64,000 bases of DNA from Acytostelium subglobosum LB1 (lineage: Eukaryota > Evosea > Eumycetozoa > Acytosteliales > Acytosteliaceae), in the NCBI RefSeq assembly GCF_000787575.1, contig NW_012236531.1, positions 1,573,396 to 1,637,395 on the forward strand, in the 5' to 3' direction. Positions within the stretch are counted from its first letter, which is position 1. Every line of letters starts with the position of its first letter. Positions 21,064-32,537 of the stretch are shown in pieces. Position numbers and translations under genes: made by a program. The notes under the pieces were generated by a model. The model saw only the letters and a list, made by a program, of their open reading frames with translations, searched no databases and had not been told where the DNA came from.

Positions 21064-22446
21064 ATGAAGCTCGCTCACTTCTTGTTTGTGATGTTGGCCA
21101 TTGGCTACACATCCGCCGCTTACGTCGGCCTCACCACTGGTCCATCCAGCCTTGGTAAGATCCTGATCCATGCCGAGTCTGGTCGTACACTCTACTACTT
21201 CACTCATGACGCCCCCAACCAACAATCCACTTGCAATGGAGCCTGCACCAACATCTGGCCACCTTTAATTGGAATTCCCCTCAACGATGCCTCATTGTCC
21301 GGAGTTGCCGGAGTCAAGGCCCGTGCTGACGGCACCATCCAGGCCACCTACAACGGAATGCCACTCTACTTCTACCACCTTGACATGACAGCCGGAGACA
21401 CCCTCGGAGAGAATGTCAACAACGCCTGGTATGTCTTCCGTGAGAACGTCATCAAGTTCACCCAGATTGCCCAGTCCCTCTTCACTGTTGACCAGAACGG
21501 CCGCTCAATCTACTACAACGGTGCCGACAGACCCAACTTGCCACCAATGTGCAACTCTGACGCCTGTGCCTCCATCTTCCCACCAGTGCTCGGTTTCGCC
21601 AAGCAGGACGCCGCCTCCTCAATCAGCAACGCCGTCGGATTCATCCAGCGTGCCAACGGTCAGTTCCAGGTCACCCTCAACGGCTACCCACTCCACTACT
21701 ACTATGGTGACTCTGCCGCCGGACAATTCAACGGTGACAACAAGAACGGTTTCTTCGTCTACAACCACATGGTCCTCCACTCTGGTATCGTCAACACTGG
21801 TACCGGTGGCGCCACACCACTCCAAGTCCAGCTCTGCGGAGGTGCCGCCTACTGCCAGTTCGAGAACAGCTGTTTCAAGAACGAGACCTACATTGATGCC
21901 AGCGGCCAAGCCGTCACCAAGGTCTACTGCATGATCCTCAACAGAGGTCTCCCAGCCCCACACCTTGACCTCCGTTTCCTCAACCTGGACAGCAACACCC
22001 TCCAGATCACCGGTCTCCAGCAAACCTACGCCAACAGCCCAATCTGGGACTTCTTCCCAAGCCGTGCCAACTCCCCACTCCAGACCAACCAGGGCCACCC
22101 ATGGAGCTACACCATCAAGGCCGGCGGCGGTGGTCTCACCCTCAGAGTCCTCGTTGACTCTCGCTCAATGACCCTCTACCAGTTCCTCAATGACATCATC
22201 GGTCAGCCATCCGTCTGTTTGGACAACACCCAGTGCACCAACACATGGCCACCCCTTGCCGGATTCCCACACTCCCAGCTCAACATGAACCTCGGTGGTA
22301 CCCTCGGAACCCAGGCTCGTCAAGGTGGTCGTCTCCAGCCAACATTCAACGGCAAGCCACTCTACTACTACTCCAAGGATATGAAGCCAGGTGATGCTCT
22401 TGGACAAGGTATTGGAGGTGTCTGGAGTGTTGTCAACACCATCTAA
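21064..22446 (+). CDS. secreted protein with three 'secreted repeat of unknown function' (COG4315-like) modules
   Basis: A single-exon gene of 460 residues with a signal peptide (MKLAHFLFVMLAIGYTSAA). Modules of the bacterial Lipoprotein_15/COG4315 type occur at about residues 27-122, 138-238 and 360-458. Their marks are LYYFTHD, C-x3-C-x3-WPPL, and late NGMPLYFYHLD / NGYPLHYYYGD / NGKPLYYYSKD. Between modules 2 and 3 lies a different beta-rich domain with cysteines and WDFFPSR...WSYTIKAG, vaguely like a CBM49 cellulose-binding domain (inference). Codon use is strongly C-ending and there is no intron, which suggests high expression. Known members are mostly bacterial and of unknown function; a role in spore coat, sheath or redox chemistry at the cell surface cannot be decided here. 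An AATAAA lies at 22507. Confidence 0.85.
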   Translation: MKLAHFLFVMLAIGYTSAAYVGLTTGPSSLGKILIHAESGRTLYYFTHDAPNQQSTCNGACTNIWPPLIGIPLNDASLSGVAGVKARADGTIQATYNGMPLYFYHLDMTAGDTLGENVNNAWYVFRENVIKFTQIAQSLFTVDQNGRSIYYNGADRPNLPPMCNSDACASIFPPVLGFAKQDAASSISNAVGFIQRANGQFQVTLNGYPLHYYYGDSAAGQFNGDNKNGFFVYNHMVLHSGIVNTGTGGATPLQVQLCGGAAYCQFENSCFKNETYIDASGQAVTKVYCMILNRGLPAPHLDLRFLNLDSNTLQITGLQQTYANSPIWDFFPSRANSPLQTNQGHPWSYTIKAGGGGLTLRVLVDSRSMTLYQFLNDIIGQPSVCLDNTQCTNTWPPLAGFPHSQLNMNLGGTLGTQARQGGRLQPTFNGKPLYYYSKDMKPGDALGQGIGGVWSVVNTI

Positions 22447-22584
22447 ATGGATTGGTCCAAAGAGTGATTAAGAATGATTAAGTGTTGTTCCTGTCCCGTC
22501 CCATTAATAAACAATCAATCATTCAATCAAACAAACAATGATGTTTGGAGTTGGGAATTAAGTTTATCAATTGAGTCATGATCT

Positions 22585-23735
22585 TTAGGATGATGGGTAG
22601 TAGACCTGGAGGAACTCGACGAGGACATCGGTGTCAGAGTGGTGTCCGAGGACATCACCGGTGGTGGTGTTGACGTAGAAGATGGTGTTGGAGGAGACGT
22701 CGTCATGGCCTGGAGCGGCAAAGATACCACCTGGGAGGATGACTGGACCGTTGCCACCGGCGACGGTGCCATCGTTGGAGATGAGTACGACCTCGGCGGT
22801 CTGGGTTCCGATTCTGACAAAGGCTGGGTTGGTGCCGATGTAGGTGTGAGTGCAGCCGACCAGCGACTTTGTGAATGGATCGTAGGCGAGAGAGTTCAAC
22901 CACATGTCGTTGGACTGGAAGCCGGTGAACCAGACGGTTCTGGAGACCTGGCCAGTCAGGGTGTTGACGACGACCATACCCTCCTGGGTGCTCTCTGAAG
23001 CGTTGGTGTAGCCGCGGAACACGACGTACAGCTCAGAGTCGTCCTGGTTGAAGGCGTAGATGCCAGAGTAGACAGTGTCGCTTGGGAACTCGCCGAACGA
23101 GAAGTTCTTGGCGATGGCGCCAGTCGACTGATCAATCTCGACAACGTCAAAGAACTCCTGGACGTCTGGGTAGTTGATCGAGGACAATCCAATCAAGTAG
23201 TCTGACTTGGCGTCATAAGAAAGTCCATAGACGTAGATGTATTCTTGGTTCTGTGGGGAGGAGGGAAGGGGAGTTGGGGAAGAAGGGGAGAGGGAGAAGA
23301 GGGAGAGGAAGAGGAGGGGGAAGGGGAGTTGATGGGATGGGAGGGGTCAGGTCAGTATGATGCCAATATGATGATGATCAAACAAACACATACTGGTGAG
23401 TAGTTATCAATGAAGACTGTTCCAGTCTCGAGATTGATACCGTAGAGGAAGATGTCGACGTCAAAGGCGAGCATGACGTAGTAGTTGGTGCCGACGACAG
23501 CGTTCACAGTGAAGGAGATACCATCGATCAGCAACGAGGTGGTGCCCTTGAGCTTGACCAACTCAGTGCCTGGCAATGGGTTGGTGTGGATGCTTGGAGT
23601 GCCAAGTGAGCGGATTGTCAACGAGTCCAGTCCGTTCTCCTGGGCGATCATAATTGGTCCAGAGGCGGCCATTGCCATGCCGACCACTGTCAACAGCAGC
23701 AAGGCTGCCATCGTGGTAAACTTATTGTACAACAT
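22585..23735 (-). CDS. secreted beta-propeller-like protein
   Basis: Two exons (23735-23394, 23250-22585) give 335 residues. The start MLYNKFTTMAALLLLTVVGM is a signal peptide. The mature part shows regular beta-strand segments with small turns (DVDIFLYGINLETG, DYLIGLSSINYPD, SELYVVFRGYTN, KSLVGCTHTYIG, NTIFYVNTTTGDVLG), typical of a propeller in which each blade ends in a 'xx-D/N-x-x-TG' turn. There is one repeated motif, NxxTGxV, in several blades. No catalytic residues are recognisable. The gene is convergent with the secreted-repeat gene at 21064, with 138 bp between stops, and both have GC-rich, C-ending codons. It resembles the 3137-8999 family in general style but not in sequence. Function unknown. 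Confidence 0.82.
23254..23348. repeat. polypurine tract inside an intron
   Basis: About 95 bases of nearly pure G/A on the plus strand (GGGGAAGAAGGGG-type blocks), so the transcript of the minus-strand gene carries a long C/U tract just before the 3' splice site. It includes many GGG and GGGG runs and could form G-quadruplex or triplex DNA. Confidence 0.85.
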
Positions 23736-24656
23736 GATTATAAGTATAAATAGAGATAAATAGAATATAAAATAATATTATCTGTATGATTGTTTGATTG
23801 AGTGAATGAATGAAGTGATTGATTACAATTGAGAATAGGATTTAGTACAATTCAATTCAGTAAGTAAGGAAGTAAGTAATCACGACCCACTTCTGCAAAG
23901 CCCACAGGCCCTAGCAAATACCAAGTTGGGGCCAGGTCATAGGGGGGACGATCACATTGTGGATATTTTGATATTTCGCAAAACAACCACAAACCGGTGG
24001 AATGTTGGGCGGATGCAGGATCGATGGGTACAATGGGAACACTGAAGTGTAGTGTCTCCTACAATTGCCCATCAACGCGTTTCGAAGGTCAACATCCATA
24101 ACTCACACACTCAAACAATAACAAATATCTTTGGCTCTTGGATAACTTGATACTCAATTCGGGGGTGGTGAAAGCGCGTCATTAAAGGAGACATGACGTT
24201 AGTAGTTGCCACACTGATCTTCCTCCTTATGTATGATCAGAGAGTAACAAGGAATAATCCAGATGGAAATTTCAAACGACGTCTGACATTCATCAGTTTA
24301 GTTTCATTCCTACTACCTCACACCTATTGATGCACATAGATACAGAGATAGCAACATTGGTGGAACCAGCTGAGCGGCCTAACAACTTGGCCCCAATCAG
24401 GTGGTGTTGGTCACCAAGTTTGGGATACAGATAAAACGTTTACATAACAATCCATGGAAAGGTTGATTGGAGTGCGCACTCCATCACACTATCGCTCAAT
24501 CTCTCAATCATTCAACAACAAGAGTCCGCACAATATTACAGCAGCCAACAATTTTATTGACTCCTATCTATCTGGACATGAAGACTGAGTCGACACACCT
24601 TGAAATGATGTCTCTGCCACACTTCATAAGAGCACGTGGCGTTGGTCAAAGAGGTG
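23736..24656. other. spacer
   Basis: No gene is supported. TTGGGGCC-type palindromic words occur at 23926 and, inverted, at 24387. GTAAGTAAGGAAGTAAGTAA lies near 23860. Short open frames here lack starts, splice partners and family likeness. Confidence 0.5.
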
Positions 24657-26734
24657 TTATTCGACACCAGGCGAGGCCTGTGAACTTTGTAATACTTGTT
24701 TTTGTGCATGTAGTTGTTGTTGGCTGAATGATTCGATGAACTCTGGATCGATCACTCCAAGTGTTTGCTTGTTTAGGTTGTTGTTGGCATAATGGAAAAA
24801 GTGATTGCATAGTGTGACGGAGCGTCCTTTGAACGTCTTGACCGGTGTGTCTGGCAGTGCCTTTGGCGCCTTCTTGCCCTTGACAATTGTCCTGCCACTG
24901 CCCTTCTGTGACATCTCCTTGATCATATTGGTGACCTCTGTCAAGTCCTTCATCACCAACTCTCTCGAGTCAAAGTGGAACTTTGAGCACAAATAATCAA
25001 ATGTCTCTTGATCCTCCTTTAACAAAGTTTCCAGTCCCATCCTATAATCATCCAACTGTGAGTACTATTGTTGTTGTTGTTGGATGTCAGTATTTGGATA
25101 TGTGCTCGCGAACATTGAGACCTGGGTACACATACTATTCTCTTTGAGTTGCCTCGTTGCCTGTGCCAGAAGTTCTTTACTATTGCCATGCCCTCGGTAA
25201 TGTCGACGTTGATCTCTGATGATATTCGCTCGCTGAGTTCTACTTCCCGCTTCTTTGAGAGGTTCCAATCATCTTCGAATATAGGGTCCAATATATTATT
25301 GATCTTGTTCAATATCTCTTGACTATAGTTCCTTCTTCGTTTCTTTGTTGCTTGTTGTGGCTCTGCGTCCACGTCCATCTCTTGACCTTGATGTTCAATA
25401 ACCTCGACATGTTGTGGCTGTGGTTGTGATTGTGGTTGTGGCTGTAGTTGCTGCTGTGGCTGTGGATGTGGCTGCTGTTGCTGTTGTGGCTGCGGATGTT
25501 GTATTTGTTGTTGTTGAACTAGTTGTTGTATTGGTGGCTGCGGCGGATGATGATGCCCGCCGTTCATAGTTCCACCTCCATTGACGTTGCTGGAAGAGGA
25601 TGACATCTGTTTCCTCTTTAGCTCGGGATACTTGATGTTGATGACACTGACGAGGAGGTTCTCCAGATGGGTGGATTGTGCCGCCAGTCTTTGGTTCTGC
25701 TCCCATAGTAGTTCAAACTTCTCATTGATGATCTCTTGTACAGTGTTGAGGAGGATCTGACCACAATCACAATTACAATCACAACATCTCTTGACGTGAT
25801 GCCTGGTATGAGTGGACTGTGTCGCCATCTCACTGGAGACACTGATCAATTGATCATTGATTGACTCTGCGTGAGTCGCAATGGGGCCATCCATATCATG
25901 CTCCTGTTGTTGTTGCTGCTGTTGCTGTTGATGTTGATGTTGCTGTGTCTCTTGTTGTACATGCTCGTGCTCTTGTTCTTGCTCATGCTCTTGCTCTTGA
26001 TGACCATGACCATGACTATGACCATGCTCGTGCTCGTGCTCATGCTCATGCCCATGCTCTTGATGTTGTTGCTGCTGTTGTTGTTGAGGTACATCGTTGG
26101 AGACTTCATGGTGATGTTCCATCTGTGAGGCATCTTGGAGATGGTGATGGGCATCTTGTTGGAGCACCTCTTCCTCACCTTGGTGATGGTGATGATGATG
26201 GTGGTGATGATCGTGATGACCATCGGCAGCGGCTGTGACATCATCCACAATCACTACAGTAGAGTCATGGTGATGATTGTTCATTTGATCGTGCATGTGT
26301 TGATGTTGATGTTGATGGAGTGGATGATGGCCATGATCGTGATGATCATCATGGGTAACTCCAACATGTATATCACCAACGTTTGGATGTATGACAATCT
26401 GCTCACCATCTTGCATCTCAGTATCATGATGATGGTGTTGTTGCTGTTGATCATGGTGTCCAAGACCATGACCATGTCCATGATGATCTGAAACGACCTG
26501 ATGCTGATCATGATGTTGGTCATGATGATGATGATTATGGTCAACAACAACTAGATTGTCATTTTCAGTTGTATGCTCTCCTGGAAGATGATGAGTAACT
26601 TCTTCATGGGAATGATCGACAACATGCTCTTGATGATGTTGTTGTTGTTGTTGCTCAATGCCATCATCATGGACAGCATTTGTGTTGTCTGGCTCGACTG
26701 ATTGATGTGATTCATCAGTTGATTGATCGTCCAT
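24657..26734 (-). CDS. His/Gln-rich protein with homeodomain-like C-terminal half
   Basis: Two exons (26734-25136, 25064-24657) give 668 residues. Residues 1-300 are low complexity: Gln runs, (HD)/(HG)/(HE) dipeptide repeats and a stretch of ten His, which could bind Zn or Ni or simply be replication slippage. A Cys cluster CCDCNCDCG follows, then a coiled-coil-like helix (NEKFELLWEQNQRLAAQSTH), a Pro/Gln linker, a basic patch KKRRR and a compact helical region ending in VKNFWHRQRGNSKR. That last segment resembles recognition helix 3 of a homeodomain, with W and R in place, but the alignment is weak. The C-terminal exon adds about 135 residues with basic GKKAPKA. Probably a nuclear DNA-binding or regulatory protein; function not established. 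Confidence 0.8.
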
Positions 26735-27133
26735 GTTGATTATAATATGTCTGGTTATAGGTTGTTATACGTAACATGTTGAACGAATGAATGAATGTGA
26801 GTAGAATGAATAAATGAATGAATGAATGTGATCTTCAAAGATGTACATACTTGGCAATAAAGGTTGAGTTCTTAATTTGGTTGTCCACTCGAGTTATACA
26901 TATGTATGTAAATTAATACAATGTTATGTATCTACATACAAAGGATTTACGAAACTTTGTTCGTTTCTCTTTTCTCAATCACCCCACCAAAGAATAAAAA
27001 ACAAAACAAATTCCAAAATAAGGTGAACTTCCAATAAACTCCTAATAGGTCTTCAATATCTAGATTATGGGACGACTCATTCATTCAATCATTGAATAAT
27101 TCAATGACTTGCAATGAAGAATGAAAGAGATAA
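26735..27133. other. divergent promoter spacer
   Basis: Lies between two genes transcribed away from each other. Contains GAAT repeats at 26785-26827 and an AT-rich stretch with AAAATAAGG near 27018. No gene is supported. Confidence 0.5.
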
Positions 27134-27946
27134 ATGGATAAGTTACCAGTATTATGTATTAAACATATTATAGAGAGATATTTGAAGGATAATATAGACC
27201 TGACATGGTACGCTTATCAAGACTTTAACTTGGCATTGGTATCATGGCATTGGTTCAACATGGTGGCTCAATGGTGCAGTCGTCAAAAGGTAATCATACC
27301 GACTGATATTGAAGTGTTATCATTCAGCAAATATAATATTATTCAATCTGTACATCGGCTCAACTTGGTTGGACACTGCGTGTTCCCGGCCGTCCAGTCT
27401 GCAACTACGGTCGCCGCGGTATTCCACAAACTTGAACGTCTCACAATGGACATGGAGTATGCGCGACGATCAATCACTTTCTTGCAACAAGGCACTCGAT
27501 CAGATCCCCCGTGTTTGGCATTGGCATCACTTAGTCTGACCGTTCAGAAGGTGTCTGGCACGCCAGGGACATTGATGCCGGATTTGCTCGCGCTGACTGG
27601 CTTCGACCAGTTGGTCAAGATTGAGTTGTACATTGAGACGTTGGAACGAGATTGGCTTGATTCAGTGCTGGCTCTCATCAGACAACATTCAGGATCATTG
27701 ATAAAGTTGGCAATATATCCATATAAGAAGTTACCAAATGACTTCTTTGAAACACTTCAAGAAATTCTCATTGATAAGAGATGTAATCGTCTAAGGCAAC
27801 TTATAATTGAAGATCCTCAAACTGGTGAAAGGACACCAACTCAATGGCTTCAACAACTATTCCAACAACACATACCAAGGCTCGACCTACCAGAGCAAAC
27901 CATCGTACCTGAATACAACCAAGCAGTCCGAAGACGTCGCAAATAG
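27134..27946 (+). CDS. F-box-like protein of the FNIP family type, short form
   Basis: A single-exon protein of 270 residues. It begins MDKLPVLCIKHIIERYLKDN and continues LALVSWHWFNMVAQWCSR, a clearer F-box (LP..I...I......L.LVS..W) than in the FNIP genes at 12254 and 13922. The rest has LRR-like strands (VHRLNLVGHC, LERLTMDMEY, LASLSLTVQK, LVKIELYIETL, LIKLAIYPYKKLP), but no run of true FNIP repeats. The C-terminus is basic (AVRRRRK) and has no CaaX motif. Likely an SCF ubiquitin-ligase receptor, inferred from the F-box alone. Confidence 0.8.
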   Translation: MDKLPVLCIKHIIERYLKDNIDLTWYAYQDFNLALVSWHWFNMVAQWCSRQKVIIPTDIEVLSFSKYNIIQSVHRLNLVGHCVFPAVQSATTVAAVFHKLERLTMDMEYARRSITFLQQGTRSDPPCLALASLSLTVQKVSGTPGTLMPDLLALTGFDQLVKIELYIETLERDWLDSVLALIRQHSGSLIKLAIYPYKKLPNDFFETLQEILIDKRCNRLRQLIIEDPQTGERTPTQWLQQLFQQHIPRLDLPEQTIVPEYNQAVRRRRK

Positions 27947-28077
27947 TTTGTCCTTTTCCCATCATCCACTTAAACTTTTCAAGAACTTTGTCTTGTTTTG
28001 CGATCTTCAAACTCAAGTCATTCATTCATTGATTGATTGATTGTGTACAAATATAATACTTTGAATATAGATAGAAC

Positions 28078-29228
28078 ATGAGTGACACCAACAACAATAA
28101 CAACAACAACAATAATAGTAGTAGTTCAAACTTAGATAACCTTGTAAATACAAATAATAATACTTTATCACAACAACAGAACAATGTACAATCACAAACT
28201 TCATCATCATCATCACAACAGTCGACTGCGGCCACATCAATACCAACATCAACAACATCAACATCGACAGTTGGTAATGTAGATTATGGAGGTGGGGAGA
28301 GGGATGGTGGAGTTCAGTCGTCTGCAGTGATCTCTGATGAGAAAGAGTCAAAGAAGCAACAGATGTGGTTCCATGAGATCACAGAGAAGCTGCAACTACA
28401 AAGCCAACTGAATGACTCCCTGAAGGAGAAGAACCTTCAACTCTTACAACAACATGATCACTCAGAGATAAGAATCGAGTCAATGAGACAAGAACTAGAT
28501 GCCAAGAATACACAGTATGTTTGTTTGATTAATTGATTGATTGATTAATGGATGGATGCTGAGACTGATGCTTGTGAACAACAACAACAACAACATAGGA
28601 TACAATCATTAGACAATAGGTTTAAGGAGTTAAAGAAGTTGTACGCTCAGAAGGAGGAAGAGACAAAGAGATTGAGGTTCATGAATGATGAGTTATTAGA
28701 GTGGAAAGAGACACACAAGATCAATGAGGATGATTATATCCGAATGAAGGAGGTACTGCGCGCCAAGGATGCCAACATAGACTCACTGACCATTCAACTA
28801 GAGCACGCTGTCAATAGGAATGCGTATGTGTCAACCCATTCAATCAATCAATCAAACATACTTACACTGACTCTCCATGTAGTATGCTATCAGAGAGCTT
28901 GAGAGAGATTGGCGAGAGGACAAGTATATTCGATAGGGATGAAAGCTTCAACATTAGTAGTGCCAGCAAACAGTTGCTGGACTACCAAAAGATGTTGGCC
29001 TACCACAAGATCAAGTCAATCGAGGAGAAGTATGCCACAATCAAGAATATCAATCTTGGCTATCAAGTATGTTGTTGTTGCGCAGTGGACAAGTCAACGC
29101 ATCGGTGTACTAACTCTCTCAACAACCCCAATCAATAGAAAGCAATACAAGAGTTGTCTTTGGAGAATGGCAAGTACAAGTATACACTGGAAGCATTGAT
29201 AAAGAATCAGAATAGGAAGAATGATTGA
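28078..29228 (+). CDS. coiled-coil protein with N-terminal Asn/Ser-rich region
   Basis: Four exons (28078-28514, 28599-28823, 28883-29066, 29139-29228) give 311 residues; every junction phase agrees. The first 90 residues are Asn, Ser, Gln and Thr runs. From about residue 100 onward the sequence is almost continuous coiled coil (KLQLQSQLNDSLKEKNLQLL, NRFKELKKLYAQKEEETKRL, then LEHAVNRNAMLSESLREIGE) with a break at DRDESFNISSASKQ. The last exon ends KNQNRKND. No enzymatic or membrane feature is visible, so it is probably a scaffold or cytoskeletal adaptor. The function is unknown. It is convergent with the AMP deaminase gene, 100 bp between ends. Confidence 0.82.
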
Positions 29229-29328
29229 TAGTGATGATGTTCCAACAACACAAGGTGTATATTCGATAATAGAGCGACATGCCGTTCCAGTGGAATAAAC
29301 GGCTAATGCGTGAATGCATGCATGAATG

Positions 29329-31928
29329 TTAGGATAATAGGATTGAGGGCATGCTGTCATTGATGATGTTGAGCGACATTTGTGGCGATGATGGATGAGC
29401 GGAAAGCGAGAACGACCTGAAGTTGCTGCTTCCACACGATGGCACCTTGGAGCAGGATGACTCTTGCGGTGAATGCTGTGGCTGCTGTGGCTGCTGTGGC
29501 TGCTTCGATACATTGCTACGTTGGACAATTGGATGCAGACTCTGATGTTTAGACTCATTCTGCTTCACTGACGGCTGCACCTTCTTCTTCTTCTTGGGCG
29601 AGGTTATCTCGTCTGGTAGTCGCGACTGAAGGAAGGTGATGTCCAGCTCGCTAAACTTGGGCGACATCTTCAATGACTTGTACAACAGGTGCAGCTCCTC
29701 GGTCAACGTCTCATTCCTAAATGAGACTCGGATGTCTGGTATGTTTGTCTTCCTAATGTCATTCTTGCAAGGATCAAGGTAGTCGGTGCCCAGCCAATGT
29801 GACTTGACATTGTGCTCAAAGCCACTCTGCAACACGCTGTTCCTGGCAATCTCACAGATGTCACATGGACTCAGATGCCACACCTGTGTCGCAATGCTAT
29901 ACTCCTCCATCAGTGGCTCCTTGGTGTAATGGAATTGAAGTGGATCGTCCGTGGATATGCTGACGTTCAGTCCACGAGCAAAGAACACAGGGAATGGATT
30001 TCGATGGTAGGTCAAGAACAACGAGTTGTTGCTCAGTGGAGACATGGCGATACCAATCTGCGCCAGATAGTACAGGTACTGGAGCACTGGTGTCTTGCGA
30101 AGGTTGATACCGTGGTTGATTCCATGTGCTAGGTAGAAGGATGCTGCCAAATGGTCCACCTCTCCAGCTTCTCCCGAGTGAGGTCTGAGAGCAAATGTGT
30201 CTATGTTGGTAACAAGTCAGTAACATGGCATACAATCAATCAATCAACCATTGAAGTACTTACTGAATCCCCTCTCTTCTCTGAATTGATTGAGAGTGTA
30301 TAGGTTGGCATAGAGATAATAGAGATAGTAGGTGTAGGGTGGATTGTGCTCGCTTATCCACTCTGCTGGCACTGGGAACTTCTCGGTGAACTTCTTCTCG
30401 AACTTGGACTCATCGTCCACACAGTCAATGCCCACTACCTGTTGGAGGAACAGGTGTAGCTTGGGATGTGAGGCAGGGTTCTTGGTGGCTTCGAAGAGTG
30501 GCTGGAAGATGTTTGACAGGAAGACCTGGAAGGTTGTGATGTTGTTCGACTCACGATACACATCGTAGAGGCGTGGTATCTGGATCAACCAGCGCACCTT
30601 GGTGGAGAACAGTCCATTGTCACATATCCAGCCAGCAAGCTGATCCCACTCTCCAATGTTCCTGCCATAGATTGACAGGCGATACTCTGCATTCTGGTAC
30701 TTTGAGTTCTCCATGTCATCAAACAACTCCTTGGTCAGCTCTGCCAAGTACCTGCCTTTGATATGATTATCCGTCTTTAGGAATATCTCTCTCAGACGAC
30801 TCTGGCCACATGGATTGTACTTTAGGTTGAATCGGTCGAACCTATGGAAGGTATGTTTATCAGCCTTGAAGATTGATAGATTGATTGATATTATGTTAGT
30901 ATGACGCCTTCCATATTATCAATTCATTCCAACATACATGGACATCCAATGTATCCACACTCAACTCGTCTACATCTAGACTGAGACTCTTGAATACCTC
31001 TGACAAGGTCAGGTATTTGCCGTCCCTGTATATCACAGTTTCCTGGAGCAGATGGAGATTTAGTATCATAGTCATTCTGGAACTCAAACTGGATATACAT
31101 ACATCTGGACTATCTTTCAACTTCTTCTTTATGAACCTAAGTAGGTGCTTCTGGTTCATGGATGATGAATGGTGGACATGTGTATCTACCTTGCGAACAT
31201 TGTAGAAGTCTCTATGTGGCGCCGACTTCTGATGTAGAATCTCTGCCCCATCATTCAATAGGATGTGCATGTTGTACTTGGACTCTAGTAGACGTAGACG
31301 TTTGAAGCAGTAGGTCTTGGCCGGTCCATCAGAACAGAATTGCATCATTCTGTTTATATCTCTATAATAAGAGTTCAATGTTGACAAGATACAGAATTGA
31401 GCTGGAGACCCTTGATCCAAGTCTTCCTGTGATTTGTATACACTGTACACTCCATTGATTGGAATGAATACATGATCTGATGATTGTTGGTCATCGACAT
31501 TTGCTTCAAATGGATTATAAGGAGGTTTATCACTCTGTGGAGCATCATCCTTCCATATCTTTGCCGGAGTATATATATATCTATTACGTAGATTAATAGC
31601 CTTTATCAACTCCAAACATACTTCACTATGTTCAGATATTTCCTTGTCACCTAAATGTTCATTATCATTAGTTATATGTTTAATTAATTGATCAAACAAT
31701 CATAATATAATTAATTTACTTACTCTCGTTTGTAAGTATTATCCTTTGGAATTGGTTCAATTTATCTTGTCTTGCTTTGTTGTATGTGAATGTATTTATA
31801 CCATGATCATCATCGGCGGCAGCACCATCAACATAATCTGTCTCATCATTAAATTCCACCTCATCAAAGTAGTCTTGAGCAGAGTAGTGGCTAAACTTTG
31901 GTGATCTCCTCAAAGATGAAGATGACAT
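29329..31928 (-). CDS. amdA: AMP deaminase
   Basis: Converts AMP to IMP and ammonia in the purine nucleotide cycle. Five exons (31928-31724, 31650-31103, 31042-30938, 30864-30264, 30200-29329) encode 776 residues. The metal and substrate motifs are in place: [20 protein letters not shown] (HxH zinc ligands), [19 protein letters not shown] across an intron, [25 protein letters not shown] and [11 protein letters not shown] (catalytic Asp pair). The first 170 residues are a variable regulatory region starting [10 protein letters not shown], and the C-terminal 110 residues are a Pro/Gln/Ser tail with KKKKK that is longer than usual. The acceptor choices were forced by family sequence at residues [13 protein letters not shown] and DVH-ADKHT. 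The gene symbol follows the D. discoideum orthologue name as I recall it. Confidence 0.94.
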
Positions 31929-32537
31929 TATAATTATTTATATATTTAACTATAAGAAATATTATTATTATAATGATTTGTTGTGAAGTAATTAATTAAA
32001 ATTAAAATGATTGATTACATCACTATTACTCTCACTTAAGAGGTACATCAAGACATTGTCTCATTTTGTCATTCATTCTCTCATTCATTCAGTCACTCAC
32101 TCCTTCTTTGCATCAAACCAGAAACGACAACAACAATTGTAATTGGAATTTACCACATCATATCCATGTAAAGACGGACGGACATCTCCTAATTAGTCCA
32201 ACAAACCACAGTTGTCCAGTCCAACATCACACACCCACATATCATCAACAACACACATTCACTTACTCTCACCCCCAATCAATCACCGACTGTGATGCAT
32301 ATGCATCATCAGTCAACCTCACACTTATATTAATTAATCAATGATAAATACCAACAACAACGGATAATAATAATAATAATAATTAATTGATTGTAAATAA
32401 ATAAGGTATTGTATTTGAGGGAATGGATTGTCCAACAACAACAGCAACAGCAACAGCGGATGATGTGTTTGCCAATGAAGGGTGATATATATGTATGTCT
32501 GTTGGAATGAAATCGTGCCGATGCGGACACGACCACT
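31929..32537. other. spacer between head of AMP deaminase gene and tail of aquaporin gene
   Basis: AT-rich promoter-like sequence next to 31928, then CACTCA and CATCA words, and ATAATAATA near 32366. No gene is supported. Confidence 0.5.

Noticed and set aside
24467-24727. Eighty-six-codon plus-strand frame
   Set aside because: Its 3' part is antisense to the last exon of the His-rich gene and its 5' part is repeat-like spacer.
25861-26491. Several open frames opposite the His-rich gene
   Set aside because: They are translations of the CAT/CAC repeat on the other strand (runs of Met, Leu, Val or Ala) with no independent features.
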